64,000 bases of DNA from CAYZXL01 sp964482435 (GTDB lineage Bacteria > Auribacterota > JABMQX01), in NCBI GenBank assembly GCA_964482435.1, contig CAYZXL010000010.1, positions 55,371 through 119,370 of the forward strand. The letters run 5' to 3'. Numbering within the stretch: position 1 is the stretch's first letter; each line of letters starts with the position of its first letter. The notes beneath the pieces were generated by a model. It did no database searches and was not told the DNA's origin. It saw only the letters and a list, made by a program, of their open reading frames with translations. A program made the position numbers and the translations under genes. Positions 8,063 to 17,803 of the stretch are shown here, in pieces.

Positions 8063-9328
8063 CTACTTCGCTTCGCGCTTCGTGATTTGCTTCATCTCCT
8101 CTTCGGTGAAGCGGCTGTTGGCGATTGGGCCAGGCTCCCAACACTGCTCGAGCTTACCAGGTTTCGGGGCCTCAACAGAAATGACAAAGACTTCCTCGCC
8201 GCTCGCGTCCTTTTCAATTTTGCCGCCCGCTCGGTCAACTGCCTGGCGAACAAGCTTTTCGCAAACTTCAACCAGTCGCGGGAAGTTGTACGCCGTGTGG
8301 CTGAATACACCCTCGGGGTTCAACGCTGACTTGAATCGGTCGGGGAGCTTTGAGAAACCGATCGTCGTGAAAAGCACTCCGCCGGCACTCGACGGGTTGC
8401 AGTCGGAATCCTGCCCGCACCGAGTGGAGATGATGATTGTCTGGTCGGGGTCGCGCTTCCCATAAAGCAACCCCATGACGATGTACGCGCCGTTGAGTTT
8501 GGCGTCTATATTGAAATCGCCTTTCGGGCCGCTGCACGAGAATTTCCGGTAGTTGGGATTGAGGTGGTACTTCTTGTTGAGAAGGTCCCACGTCTTTTCC
8601 CAGTCGTCAGGATTTTCCTTATACCAGCGGAGGAGGTCGCGAATCGTCTCGGCGTACTGGCTTTTCTCAGGAATGCACTTGAGCGCCGCCTCGACGAGCT
8701 TCACCGGGTCGCTCTCGAAAAACGCCTCGGCATACATCCCTCCGACGAACTGCCCGCCATAAACTCCGTCGCCGTAATTCATGAGCCTTCCGAATTTCTC
8801 AGCGAGAGCGATTACCGTGTTCGGCAAGCCGGGCGCGATCAAGCCCGAGTAATCCGACTCAATCTGGTAGTCAATGTCATCGGCGTGCTTGTTGAACTGA
8901 GGGTGACCGGAATCCGGTGGCGCGATGCCCTTTCGGAGATTGTCGCGGCCAGCCCTGTTCGCATGCCAGAGAGGATAGCCGCTGTTCGCGAAATCAATCC
9001 CAGCCTGTCGAATAGGCACATCGAAACCGTACTGCTCGAGGGTGCGGACGAAGGTCATCTCGACGTAGATGTCGTCCTGCTGGAACTGGTTGACCATACC
9101 CGGCTCCCATTTCGGCATCTGCTCCTGTGGGAGGATTTTGTTTTGCGCTTTGAATTCCGTCGGGCCGCCCCATCCCACGCCAGCCATCTGCCCGAGCCAG
9201 CCAGCCTTCATTTTCTCCTGGTACTCGCGAACCGGAAGGCGACGGGATTTTTGCTCGCCCGCCGCATAACTCAGGCATACTCCCACGACAAGTCCGACCA
9301 CTACGATGCTCGCGATGAACGTCCGCAT
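8063..9328 (-). CDS. exported ADP-ribosylglycohydrolase-family protein
   Basis: A 421-residue protein with an N-terminal signal peptide (MRTFIASIVVVGLVVGVCLS, cleavage near AAG). The mature part has the ADP-ribosylglycohydrolase fold: WLGQMAGVGWGGPTEF near the start, QQDDIYVEMTFVRTLE in the middle, and late in the protein STRCGQDSDCNPSSAGG, which corresponds to the metal-binding GxDxDxx motif. The acidic metal ligands appear kept. In this lineage such exported members are often near sugar-degradation genes, and the true substrate may not be ADP-ribose. The ATG at 9328 has AGGAGG 9 bases upstream; an ORF extension to 9418 lacks support. Confidence 0.85.
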   Translation of the reverse strand: MRTFIASIVVVGLVVGVCLSYAAGEQKSRRLPVREYQEKMKAGWLGQMAGVGWGGPTEFKAQNKILPQEQMPKWEPGMVNQFQQDDIYVEMTFVRTLEQYGFDVPIRQAGIDFANSGYPLWHANRAGRDNLRKGIAPPDSGHPQFNKHADDIDYQIESDYSGLIAPGLPNTVIALAEKFGRLMNYGDGVYGGQFVGGMYAEAFFESDPVKLVEAALKCIPEKSQYAETIRDLLRWYKENPDDWEKTWDLLNKKYHLNPNYRKFSCSGPKGDFNIDAKLNGAYIVMGLLYGKRDPDQTIIISTRCGQDSDCNPSSAGGVLFTTIGFSKLPDRFKSALNPEGVFSHTAYNFPRLVEVCEKLVRQAVDRAGGKIEKDASGEEVFVISVEAPKPGKLEQCWEPGPIANSRFTEEEMKQITKREAK

Positions 9329-9601
9329 GGCAATTTCCTCCTGTGAGATATTAGGGTTTCCTTGAAGCCGCATCGCAACGGAAGACATCCTTGTCCAGTC
9401 GCTCGCGTAACGTTGCACGAGCCAAACTGCCGTAGCAGTATCTTAATACCCAGGTGCTGCGTCAAGGGCAAAACGAGCCTTGTTCCCGACGGGAAATGGC
9501 GAGACTCACGACGCCTTCGCCACTTCCACGACCGGCACGATGGCGGGAGAAGCGGTCTTTCCGATTGAGCGGCATTGCGCAGTCATCCCGAGCGGGCGAG
9601 A

Positions 9602-10621
9602 TTACCCATCCGACTTTTCAGGGCCCACGGCCACAGCCGGGCTGTGTCCTCCGATGACCTCTTGCAAGAAGCCCAGTCCGTAAGCCACGTGAATGATGAG
9701 GAAGAGGACCGGCAGAATCGGAAAAAGCTTCCAGCCATGTTGGGCTGCAATCCTCCCGGAAGTGAAAAGCGAGACTGCCCCGTAAAGCCCGAGAATTAAC
9801 ACGTATGGTATCCAGAGCCAGCCGACAAAGAGAGAAGCAATCAGACCAAGACTCGCGAAAAGGACAAACGCGGACGGAACAAGGTGCTTGATGCTGAGAC
9901 AATCGGGATGCTTCTTCACGGCCATGGCTCTGCCCCGTCCATATATGAAATACTGCTTGAAAAGCGCACGGATGGAATGCCGCGGATAGTAGGAGAACTT
10001 GATTTCAGGATTCATGTAGATTTTTCTGCCCGCCTTCACGATTCGCCAGTTCAGCTCATCGTCGTCGGCGAAAATCATGTCTTCGTCGGCGAGACCGACC
10101 TCGTCGAAAATTCCTCGTCGGTAGGCGCCGAATTGCACCGTGTCGGTGAACTGTGGTTGCGTGGCGTAGCGATAGCGTGCAGTGCTGACGCCGAAACGTG
10201 ACGAGAGGGCAAGCCCGATAGCTTTGCCGAGCAGCGTCTCGTGGCCCATTTGCACGACTCCCCCGACCACCGCCGCCTCCTTGACTTTCCGGAGGTTCTC
10301 GACGGAGGTTCTTATGAAGTCTCTGTCGAGCACGCCCCGGGTTCCGACGAAGATGATGACATCGCCCTTAGAGTCGCGAATCCCGACGTTGAGGGCGCAG
10401 CAGACGTAACGCTTCGGGTTGGAAAGGAGCCTGATGCGGGGGTTGTCCTTGACGAAGTTGCGAACAATTCCCGCCGAAGAGTCGCTTGACAGACCGTCCA
10501 CAACGATGATTTCGACTCTGTCCGCAGGGTAATCCTGGGCGAGTATGGAATCAAGACAGCGCCCCACGTATGAGGCCGCATTGTACATCGGCACGATGAC
10601 TGAAACGAATTCGTCGCTCAT
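9602..10621 (-). CDS. family 2 glycosyltransferase, membrane-associated
   Basis: A 339-residue GT-A fold enzyme at the 3' end of the glycan cluster. FVSVIVPMYNAASYVGRCLDS opens the nucleotide-sugar domain, VEIIVVDGLSSDSS follows, and ADDDELNWRI (about residue 200) resembles the ED-type catalytic segment. Two hydrophobic segments lie near the C-terminus (about 245-310), as in succinoglycan ExoA-type polymer-building transferases. The ATG at 10621 is taken. A GTG at 10651 would overlap the preceding methyltransferase stop by 4 bases and is also possible. Confidence 0.88.
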   Translation of the reverse strand: MSDEFVSVIVPMYNAASYVGRCLDSILAQDYPADRVEIIVVDGLSSDSSAGIVRNFVKDNPRIRLLSNPKRYVCCALNVGIRDSKGDVIIFVGTRGVLDRDFIRTSVENLRKVKEAAVVGGVVQMGHETLLGKAIGLALSSRFGVSTARYRYATQPQFTDTVQFGAYRRGIFDEVGLADEDMIFADDDELNWRIVKAGRKIYMNPEIKFSYYPRHSIRALFKQYFIYGRGRAMAVKKHPDCLSIKHLVPSAFVLFASLGLIASLFVGWLWIPYVLILGLYGAVSLFTSGRIAAQHGWKLFPILPVLFLIIHVAYGLGFLQEVIGGHSPAVAVGPEKSDG

Positions 10622-10647
10622 GCTAAACCTGCCCGGCTTAAGACCGC

Positions 10648-11502
10648 TCACGATGACTTGTTTTCAGGAAGTAACCCGCTCGAACGCGCCGGGCGAATGG
10701 AGCCCAGAAGGTGGCTTCGGAGAAACGGAATCTTCTCCAGAAAAAGGCCAAAAACCCAGCTCAGCGGCACGATTTGTCTCGCAAGCGGCGGAATAAGCGT
10801 GACGGGCCTCAACCTGACCGAACAGCCCGGAAAAAGCTGTTTGACTTCTTTCGTTTTCACGGGGCGAATCCCCGGGTTGCGTGGGTTATCCATGCGAAGG
10901 TCGTACCACAGGATCAACCCGCCCGGCTTGAGCACACGCAGCATCTCTGCGGCGACGGCTCGCCTCAGCTCACGCTTCAGCATCGTACTGAACGCCGTCA
11001 TCTGTAAGACGATGTCGAAAGACCCGTCTTGCCACGGGAGTTTCGCTGCGTTTCCCACGCGGATGTCAGCCGCCGGCAGCCTCCTTGACGCGCGAGAAAT
11101 CTCCACCTCGTCGAGGTCTATGCCGCTGAGTAAATGAGGCGAAGCGCCGCAAATCACGAGATAAAGAAGCCAATCGCCTGCGCCGCAGCCCACCTCCAGA
11201 ATTCTCCGGTCGGCCAGGGGAATGGCGCCTTCCCTTCGCAGGACGGCGATGAGCGACCGCATCCGTTGAGTATAGATGAAAAGGTTGGGCAGTCGCAGAA
11301 GCGAATAGAAGTCGCTTGCGATTTCTCTTCTTCGCCTCTCGTTGTGAGCAAGGATTTCCTGGATAGGGTGTGGCAAATCAGGCTGTTTCACGGGGTCGCC
11401 CATGCCCAATACTTGTTGCTCAGTCCCCGACTTCGCACGTCCGGTCAGGTATGCGAGACCGAGTGCCTCATTTTCAGACGATGAACGGGACGGACAGGAC
11501 AT
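10648..11502 (-). CDS. class I SAM-dependent methyltransferase
   Basis: About 284 residues. The SAM motif I ILEVGCGAGDWLLYL is followed by an acidic motif (GIDLDEVEIS), motif II at FDIVLQMTAFSTML and post-motif LRVLKPGGLILWYDLR. The location in a glycosyltransferase operon suggests methylation of a sugar or glycolipid, but the target cannot be inferred. The first 32 residues are poorly conserved-looking and the real start may be the ATG at about 11406 (MGDPVKQPDL). It ends in a GTGA overlap with an alternative start of the next gene. Confidence 0.82.
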   Translation of the reverse strand: MSCPSRSSSENEALGLAYLTGRAKSGTEQQVLGMGDPVKQPDLPHPIQEILAHNERRRREIASDFYSLLRLPNLFIYTQRMRSLIAVLRREGAIPLADRRILEVGCGAGDWLLYLVICGASPHLLSGIDLDEVEISRASRRLPAADIRVGNAAKLPWQDGSFDIVLQMTAFSTMLKRELRRAVAAEMLRVLKPGGLILWYDLRMDNPRNPGIRPVKTKEVKQLFPGCSVRLRPVTLIPPLARQIVPLSWVFGLFLEKIPFLRSHLLGSIRPARSSGLLPENKSS

Positions 11503-12113
11503 GCAAGCGAACGCGTCAGAACACCCCGGCGCCGCCGGAGACCGGGCAACGGACGCGACATCACCTCATCGCGTGATTCCGTCCAGACAATGCGTTACCG
11601 GACTAACGAGTCATACTATTTGTTTCGTTGGCCTGAGTCTGACAACACATTACATTATGGCCGGTTGCCGGGCAACGTGTTTCTCGCCGGTGGTGCGGCT
11701 ACTTTTGAGTGGCGTGGTTCGTGGGTCCTGGGCCACTGGTCGCATGGCAGCTTGGAAGCGTAACGCCGCCGTCCCGGCGGCAGTCGTGAGGGCGTCCCGC
11801 CCTCGCACGGCAGCCAGCCCGACAATGTGTTTCACCTTGGCCGGGTTGAGCCGGGGGCAAGATGCCCCCGAGACAGCCGGCAAGATGCCGGCGGTACGCA
11901 GACCGACGCCACTCCCCACCAGTCCTTTGTTCCCTACGATTGCCGATCTGGTGCTTCGCCACTGAAAAAGAGCCACACCCCTCGTCGGTAGCCGTTCGGG
12001 AATGGAGAAGGCAGAATTTGCGTGCGGTTGCTCCCCCGAATCTGTTTGTGGCACGGTCATTGGTGGAAACGCGGTGATGCAGTCCGCCATCACATTCCTT
12101 ACAGTCTTTTCCG
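11503..12113. other. 611-base intergenic stretch with palindromic repeats
   Basis: No convincing gene is present. Short ORFs on both strands have no recognisable domain or ribosome-binding site. The main content is the hairpin cluster at 11765-11892. It separates the GT2/methyltransferase pair from the rest of the glycan cluster. Confidence 0.6.
11765..11892. repeat. cluster of four REP-like hairpins
   Basis: Four short perfect palindromes with 7-base arms and 3-base loops lie in 128 bases. GCCGCCG-TCC-CGGCGGC is at 11765-11781, GAGGGCG-TCC-CGCCCTC at 11788-11804, GGGGGCA-AGA-TGCCCCC at 11853-11869 and GCCGGCA-AGA-TGCCGGC at 11876-11892. Loops come in two types, TCC and AGA. The pattern resembles extragenic palindromic repeat clusters and not a CRISPR array. 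Confidence 0.65.
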
Positions 12114-13241
12114 TTATCTTCGCAAGAGCGCACGGTATAAGCCAAGCAATTCCCTTTCCTCGCTCTGCCACGTGTAGCTTCTTTCGACCAGCTCCTTGCC
12201 TCTCTGTCCCATCTTTCTGGCCTCTTCGGGATGCTCGATGAGATAGACTATGGCATCCGCAACCTGTGGCACGTTCAGAGGGTCAACCAGCAGGCCGCAT
12301 TCTCCCTCGCGGACAATCTTTCGGAAGAAGGGCAAGTCGGCCGCGATGACGGGAACGCCGCATGCCATCAGCTCGAAGAGCTTAATAGGCACAATCAGCT
12401 CGTGCATTGGCGCCGGATGATACAGCAACAATCCCGCTACTGCCCCGACGCAATAGGCAAAGACATCTTTGTGCGGAACCTGTCCGCGGTACTCGACGAT
12501 GCCCTTTGCTTCACAGGAGGCAATCTCGGAGCGGAGCTCCTCATCCTCCACCGGCCCCAGAAGGCGAAGCCGCACCGCAACCCTTTTGCCAGCGGCCTCT
12601 ACCGACCTGAGCATCTCCCGTGCCCCGCGCGCGGAGTTGATTGTGCCGCAGTAAACGAGGAAGGGATAGGCAGACAGAACGCTCGGCCTGGCTTTTGCGG
12701 CGGGATATATGTACTCAAGCATAGGATAATTATGGACGACCGTTCTAAACGGGATATGAGGTGAGTACTCTTGCGATGGGACGATGACGCCCGACAGAAG
12801 GGGAGCTGCAAGACTTTCGAAAAGCCTGGCGAGTTTCGACAGGGCAACCTTGGCCCAATGCGGCAAATAGGGCTTCAGAAGAATGTCCTTGGGCAGGTCC
12901 TCGTGGGAATCGTAGATGACCTTCTTTCCAATCAGCCTCAGGAGCAACCCTGTGGGAATCAACTCAGGGTCGTGGAAGTGGAACAGGTCCCCGCCTTCCC
13001 GGAGAACCTTCCATATTACAGCGGTGGCGAGTAGGATCCTCCTGAACCTGGATGCTGGCCTGGCAAGCGATTTAATGCGAACGCCGCTAATCGTCTCCTT
13101 CCGCGGATGGGATGCGAGAATTACTACGTTGTAGCCTGCCCGCGCGAGGCTCCGCGCCTCTTTGTGAAAAATGCGGTCGTCCGTCGCCTGATGCACGGTC
13201 GAGAAAATAACAACCTTGGGCCTGTCACCCTTTCGCTTCAC
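12114..13241 (-). CDS. family 4 glycosyltransferase
   Basis: A GT-B fold retaining glycosyltransferase of about 375 residues. The N-terminal domain opens with VVIFSTVHQATDDRIFHKEA, typical of GT4 enzymes making surface polysaccharides. The C-terminal domain contains YCGTINSARGAREML and the donor-binding VPIKLFELMACGVPVIA (E-x7-E type). The GTG at 13241 was chosen because GGAGAG precedes it; a TTG at 13262 would give a longer overlap with the upstream deacetylase. Confidence 0.9.
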   Translation of the reverse strand: MKRKGDRPKVVIFSTVHQATDDRIFHKEARSLARAGYNVVILASHPRKETISGVRIKSLARPASRFRRILLATAVIWKVLREGGDLFHFHDPELIPTGLLLRLIGKKVIYDSHEDLPKDILLKPYLPHWAKVALSKLARLFESLAAPLLSGVIVPSQEYSPHIPFRTVVHNYPMLEYIYPAAKARPSVLSAYPFLVYCGTINSARGAREMLRSVEAAGKRVAVRLRLLGPVEDEELRSEIASCEAKGIVEYRGQVPHKDVFAYCVGAVAGLLLYHPAPMHELIVPIKLFELMACGVPVIAADLPFFRKIVREGECGLLVDPLNVPQVADAIVYLIEHPEEARKMGQRGKELVERSYTWQSEERELLGLYRALLRR

Positions 13242-14184
13242 GCGAGTCTCTCCAGAGAGCAATTGCCTGTTTCACCGGGACGATGCGCGCGCCATCAGCT
13301 TTTGCCTGAAGGATAATCTTCTCGTACAGGTCGCCCCAGTAGCGAGGAGCCGAGAAGCTGTGGGTGTGCCATAGGACGGTGATTGCGCCGTGCCTTTCGC
13401 CCGCCTCGCGGATGAGTGCGGAAATTCTCCTCCACGCTTCAGAAGGGTCCATGTCCATCTTCGCCTGGTCGAGAATTGGAGCGTCGTGAACGGGCAAAGG
13501 GAGAACGGTGAAAGGGTCACCGGCGAAGGGCCGGAAGGGGTCCTTCTTCCCTTCCGGCCACCCGATGATGTAGTTCGAGCCGAGGCTTGCGTCGTAGGCG
13601 TAGCCCGCCTGGCGAAGGATGCTCCATGAGTCCATTCCCTTGCTGTAGAACCAATGGGAGCGGTGGCCGATGTTCCTGTGGCCGAGGATTTCGGACATCA
13701 TCCCGAATTCTCGGCGAGCCGCCTCGAGGTCCCGGTATGAATCAATTCCGTGGACTCCGATCTCCCACCCCTCCTCCTCGAGACGACAAAGCCTCTCTCG
13801 AAGACGCTCGATGAAGTAGTCCGCAGCCCTCCGCGTTGGGGCTTCTGCTCCGCGAGGTATCTTGCCCGGATTTCTCGCTTCGGGAATGAAAAAGATAGTC
13901 GAACGAACCCCGTGCCGTCTTTCGATGTCCAGCATCTTTCTGAAGGACTCTTCAATCGGGTCGGCCAGAATCCTTGCCTTGATTAACGGGACGCTCACGC
14001 CTGATAGGAGACCGTAGAGATACTGTCTGAGGGAAATTCGCCGCCGAAGGAGCCTCGCAACGTTTCCGAAGATGCACCGGAAGACGTGCCCTCGCAGAGT
14101 CCGAGAATGCCAGGGAAGTTCCCGAACGGAAAGAAGGTCAACATCGTGCGTCAAGACGAGGATGTAGGGCGACTGATTCGTCAT
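13225..14184 (-). CDS. NodB-like polysaccharide deacetylase family protein
   Basis: A 319-residue protein beginning ILVLTHDVDLLSV, where HDVD is the NodB catalytic Asp motif of the carbohydrate esterase 4 family. Later, EIGVHGIDSYRD supplies a weakened metal-binding HxxxD-like element and ITVLWHTHSFSAP the C-terminal His motif. This group is common in surface polysaccharide clusters next to FemAB-type transferases. Start and stop overlap both neighbours (4 bases upstream), so the genes are translationally coupled. The substrate is unknown. Confidence 0.82.
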   Translation of the reverse strand: MTNQSPYILVLTHDVDLLSVRELPWHSRTLRGHVFRCIFGNVARLLRRRISLRQYLYGLLSGVSVPLIKARILADPIEESFRKMLDIERRHGVRSTIFFIPEARNPGKIPRGAEAPTRRAADYFIERLRERLCRLEEEGWEIGVHGIDSYRDLEAARREFGMMSEILGHRNIGHRSHWFYSKGMDSWSILRQAGYAYDASLGSNYIIGWPEGKKDPFRPFAGDPFTVLPLPVHDAPILDQAKMDMDPSEAWRRISALIREAGERHGAITVLWHTHSFSAPRYWGDLYEKIILQAKADGARIVPVKQAIALWRDSREAKG

Positions 14185-15149
14185 AACTTCCCTAAGGCCG
14201 TCAGAACGACCCTCCCAAGAAGCGGAGCCTTGGTGATCAGACTATACGGCTGTTGCCTCGCACCGAACGCCCGGAAAAAGCGCTCCACCTGGGGGAGGCC
14301 CGACCCCTCAAAGTCGAAACCTTTAGTCCGGTCCCTTGCAAACCGGATCAGCCACCACAGCAGGAAAGCGTTTGCTCCGCTGTTGCGAAGTTCAGGGTCC
14401 CCCCCGGACACAAGGTCATAGGCATACTTCTTATCCCATGCGAGAAAGGCAGCAGCATGGCCGCGTCCATCCGGGTCTCTGGCGACGAAGCACTGTCCAG
14501 CGTTCCGCTCTTTGCATGCGCGAACGAGGGAAAAGAAAAGCTCTTGCGGGAAAGGCCGCTTCATCTTCTGGCGCTTGAAAGTCTTATCGCACAGGAGGAG
14601 GACTTCGGCCGGCTCAGCTCGTGAGACGGTCAATGGACGGCGCTCAGCCTTTCTTATGTCGGTGCGAACGTTCTCGCGCAGCCCGGCCCAAAGGGCGCCA
14701 TCGTCCGAAATGTCGTCAAGAATGTACGTGAAAATGCTCGTCTGGCGGAAGCCCGCCCAGTAGAACGGAAGCCAATTTGGGAGGCTGTGATGGAAACACT
14801 GAAAGAAGATTGGGATGTGGCGTAGATTGTCGGCGAGCGCTTTAAGGAGTTCCATCTCGCGCGAAAGGCGTGTCACATATTTCCCCTCCATGGGCTCCAA
14901 AACCGGTCCCCATGACTGGCTCAACTTGGGCATCCGGCAGACCTTCACGAAGGCATACCGAGCAAAATGCAGCGGAATGCCCGCGACGAGCCGGCCGCCC
15001 CTGAAGCAGCCCAATATCCTGAAATTGTCGCCGCAGGAGGCTTTTATCCACCAGCTCTCGCAGAAAACACATCCCTGCGGAGAACGGTCCACGAGGCCGT
15101 CCCAATCCGCTATCTCATCGTCGGTTAAGAAGCGCACTTCCAGGCTCAC
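14181..15149 (-). CDS. FemAB/GNAT-type acyltransferase
   Basis: A 322-residue GNAT-fold protein of the FemAB/CelD-like acyltransferase group. RLVAGIPLHFARYAFVKVC in the N-terminal half and AAAFLAWDKKYAYDLVSGGD with FDFEGSGLPQVERFFRAFGA in the C-terminal half are typical. Members transfer aminoacyl or acyl groups to sugars or peptides, often in exopolysaccharide loci. It starts with GTG in a 4-base overlap with the upstream methyltransferase and ends in a 4-base overlap with the deacetylase gene. Confidence 0.82.
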   Translation of the reverse strand: MSLEVRFLTDDEIADWDGLVDRSPQGCVFCESWWIKASCGDNFRILGCFRGGRLVAGIPLHFARYAFVKVCRMPKLSQSWGPVLEPMEGKYVTRLSREMELLKALADNLRHIPIFFQCFHHSLPNWLPFYWAGFRQTSIFTYILDDISDDGALWAGLRENVRTDIRKAERRPLTVSRAEPAEVLLLCDKTFKRQKMKRPFPQELFFSLVRACKERNAGQCFVARDPDGRGHAAAFLAWDKKYAYDLVSGGDPELRNSGANAFLLWWLIRFARDRTKGFDFEGSGLPQVERFFRAFGARQQPYSLITKAPLLGRVVLTALGKL

Positions 15150-16159
15150 GGCTCACCCCGCCCTGCTGCGTTGACTGGGTTCGGCTTTGCGGCAATGACT
15201 GCCAGCAAATGCGTCGCGAGGTCTTCGGGCAGAAAGCCTTTGAACCGGTCATTGACCCTCATGCGACGCAGCGCTCGCAGCGAGGGTTCGTCCACCCTGG
15301 GGTTCTTCCACAGAATGCGAAAGCCGGCCTGCGACATCATGTCAAGGAACTGCGAGGACCGCAGGCGGTTCTGGTACTGAATCCTGTTTTGGCCGAGGAT
15401 TCTCCACACGGCGTCAGAGTACTTCAGGAAATTGACCATGGAAATGGACTTGTCGAAGCCTGCGTAGTGATCCTGCAGGCCTATCCTGTGGTACATGAAG
15501 CCGGACGGCTTGAGAACCCGATGAGCTTCTCGAAGCAAGGCTTGCGCCACAGGTACGGGAACGTGCTCCAGCACCCCTCGTGTGAAAACAAGGTCCACGC
15601 TGCACGAACCCAGGCCCGTGCGAGTCGCATCCCCGGGGGCGATGTAGGCTATGCGTGCCGAGCGCATTAGCTCGCGCACACCGGCATGAAGCTTGAGCCC
15701 TCGCCGCCAATCCTCCAAACGGCTAACAGGAACGCCCGCCTTCCTGCTTATCTCATCGAACACTCGAACGAAGGCCCGCAGAGTAGTCAAAGCGAGTTGA
15801 GACGTTACGTGCTTTGTGATGTCGTAGGTAAGAACCTGGGCCGCACCGAGGGAGGAGAATAGAAGGGGCATCGTGGGATGCCAACCGGTGCCGACCTCAA
15901 GGACAATGCTCCCATCCACCCGGAAGCCTTGCTGCCGTAACGAAGCAATCATCTCGAGGCCCCACCTCGAAACGCCTGCGACCGACGTGTCTTTTCTGAA
16001 GCCGCCGACAGACCTCGACAGAAGAAAGTTGAGCTGCCGGCCTGCCGGCGCAACGGAGAGGATTGCCTGCAAGCCTGCTTTGAGTCTCCAGTCCATGACC
16101 AGGGTGATGATTCTCGCCTCGAGCGCCACACCCGAGCGATGTTGTCCGCCCTCCCACAC
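15146..16159 (-). CDS. class I SAM-dependent methyltransferase
   Basis: A 337-residue methyltransferase with an unusually long N-terminal region. SAM motif I is VLEVGTGWHPTMPLLFSSLG, and the Methyltransf_11 signature VDLVFTRGVLEHVPV is followed by AHRVLKPSGFMYHRI. The position between a glycosyltransferase and the acyltransferase suggests modification of a surface sugar. The annotated GTG start at 16159 is uncertain; GTG at 16129 or ATG at 16096 (MDWRLKAGLQ) are alternatives without a strong Shine-Dalgarno. Confidence 0.82.
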   Translation of the reverse strand: MWEGGQHRSGVALEARIITLVMDWRLKAGLQAILSVAPAGRQLNFLLSRSVGGFRKDTSVAGVSRWGLEMIASLRQQGFRVDGSIVLEVGTGWHPTMPLLFSSLGAAQVLTYDITKHVTSQLALTTLRAFVRVFDEISRKAGVPVSRLEDWRRGLKLHAGVRELMRSARIAYIAPGDATRTGLGSCSVDLVFTRGVLEHVPVPVAQALLREAHRVLKPSGFMYHRIGLQDHYAGFDKSISMVNFLKYSDAVWRILGQNRIQYQNRLRSSQFLDMMSQAGFRILWKNPRVDEPSLRALRRMRVNDRFKGFLPEDLATHLLAVIAAKPNPVNAAGRGEP

Positions 16160-16266
16160 AACTCACAGCCGAATGTAACACCCGCCCCGCCCGTCGTCAA
16201 CTAAATAGCCTTCCGAGACTTGCGGTTTCTCCCCGGACCGTAGTTCGCCCTGGATCCACGCAGCGG

Positions 16267-17448
16267 CTACAGAAGCGAACGGTAAAGGCGCTGGGCCTGC
16301 GAAGCGTAATTCTCCCAGCGAAAAAGAGTCTCGATGCGTTTTCTCCCGGCTTTTCCCATGGAGAGGCGACGGTCTCGGTTCTCTGCAAGGGCGAGGGTTG
16401 CGGAGGCAAGTCCTTGCCAGTCCCCGACGGGAACGAGAAGTCCTGTCTCATTGTGAACGACCGCCTCCGGAATTCCCCCCACCGGCGTGGCTATGACCGG
16501 TAGCTCGCAAGCCATCGCCTCTAAGATGACGTTGGGCATGCCTTCGCTGTGCGACGGTAGAACGAGGACATCGCTTGCTTGCATCCAGCGGGCGACTTCG
16601 CTGCTCGGTCGTGCCCCGCACAAAAGCACCTTCGCCCCCATTGGGACAAACCTCCTCAGAAGCGGCCCTAATCCGACGATGACGAGGAGAGAGCGGGGCA
16701 GAGCTTTTTCGACATGCGTCCATGCTCTTGCGAGCTCCTCAAGTCCCTTCTCCTGCGAAACTGTCCCGACGTACAGGGCTACAAAAGGTCTTTCCCGCAT
16801 GCCGAACTCCTCCCGCAGGCTGCTCCTGCCGCTCGCGGGGGAAAATAGCTGCGTATCAACCCCTTTATAGAGAACGGCTACTTCCCGCCGATTTCGCGAC
16901 ATGGAGGACATCTTCTCGGCGAGGTCTTCGCTGGTGGCGACAGGAGCGTCGCAGTTCTCGATGACGTGTCTGGTCAGGAGGAAATTCGCTCTCGATTCCC
17001 AGGGATAGACGTTCACGTCGCTTCCTCTCGCGTGACAGACGCACGGGAGACGGAACGCCCTCGAAAGCAGCACCGCGGCCATTCCGCACGGGAGCAATCC
17101 GTGGGCATGGATGAGGTCAAAAGGCTTTTGGCGCGACCACGACCGAAAAGAGACGTACAGGGAGGGGAACATCGCAAATGGGTCGCATTTGCGATAAAAC
17201 GCTCCCGGGGGGCGAGGGTAACGCGGATAGCGTACCGGAATCCCGTCCCATTCATCTGACCGAGGCACCAGTCCTAAGTCCCTCCATTTTGACCTGTACC
17301 AGAGAAGGCGAGGGGAATATGGCAGAGGCGAAAGCACCCTCATGGCTATCCCCGACCGCTTCAAGGTCAGGCATTCGCGATGAACGAAAATGCCAGCGAT
17401 TGGATCAGTCTTTCGGGGATACATGTCCGAAACAACCAGGATTCTCAC
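16267..17448 (-). CDS. family 4 glycosyltransferase
   Basis: A 393-residue GT-B enzyme starting MRILVVSDMYPRKTDP, with the acceptor-domain DLIHAHGLLPCGMAAVL and donor-domain LYVGTVSQEKGLEELARAW. The catalytic E-x7-E segment is HSEGMPNVILEAMACELPVIA. This resembles transferases that add hexoses during exopolysaccharide or lipopolysaccharide assembly. It lies 107 bases upstream of the next gene, so it may have its own initiation region. Confidence 0.92.
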   Translation of the reverse strand: MRILVVSDMYPRKTDPIAGIFVHRECLTLKRSGIAMRVLSPLPYSPRLLWYRSKWRDLGLVPRSDEWDGIPVRYPRYPRPPGAFYRKCDPFAMFPSLYVSFRSWSRQKPFDLIHAHGLLPCGMAAVLLSRAFRLPCVCHARGSDVNVYPWESRANFLLTRHVIENCDAPVATSEDLAEKMSSMSRNRREVAVLYKGVDTQLFSPASGRSSLREEFGMRERPFVALYVGTVSQEKGLEELARAWTHVEKALPRSLLVIVGLGPLLRRFVPMGAKVLLCGARPSSEVARWMQASDVLVLPSHSEGMPNVILEAMACELPVIATPVGGIPEAVVHNETGLLVPVGDWQGLASATLALAENRDRRLSMGKAGRKRIETLFRWENYASQAQRLYRSLL

Positions 17449-17803
17449 CGCTTCATCCTCTGTGGTTCCTGCAATCCTACCGATTTATGGCACCGCGGCT
17501 TGCAGCCACACCCGTTCCGTTGGCGCGGCTGACAGCCCAAGCCAGGTCATCGTAACCGCCACGTGCGCGTCTCTCACCGGGGCTAATTAGCCATCGGCTC
17601 GCTCTCGTTGGATGAGCCCAGATGCCACCGCGGCAGTACTTGACCGGTGATTCGCCAACGGCGAGCCCGTGCTGGACCCGCGGAGAGTTTATCACGCTGC
17701 GAATTCCCCGTGAAAGTACAAAGGGGCACACCAGGGCGACCACGTTGTCGGGGGAACAGCGGGACCACACGGCAGAGCGCTCGCCCGGCGCTTAAGAGCG
17801 GGG
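17449..17803. other. 355-base stretch without a clear gene
   Basis: No ORF here shows a domain, good start or cluster-like codon use. The sequence around 17650-17800 contains short direct and inverted GC-rich words (for example near ACCACGTTGTCGGGGGAAC), but no clean hairpin with a T tract. It is probably a non-coding spacer between CapK-like and glycosyltransferase genes. Confidence 0.5.

Noticed and set aside
11765..11892. Hairpin cluster as a CRISPR array
   Set aside because: The palindromes differ from one another and spacing is irregular; there is no constant repeat and no cas gene.
17477..17770. 97-codon minus-strand ORF between glycan genes
   Set aside because: No domain, unlikely composition, no start signal.
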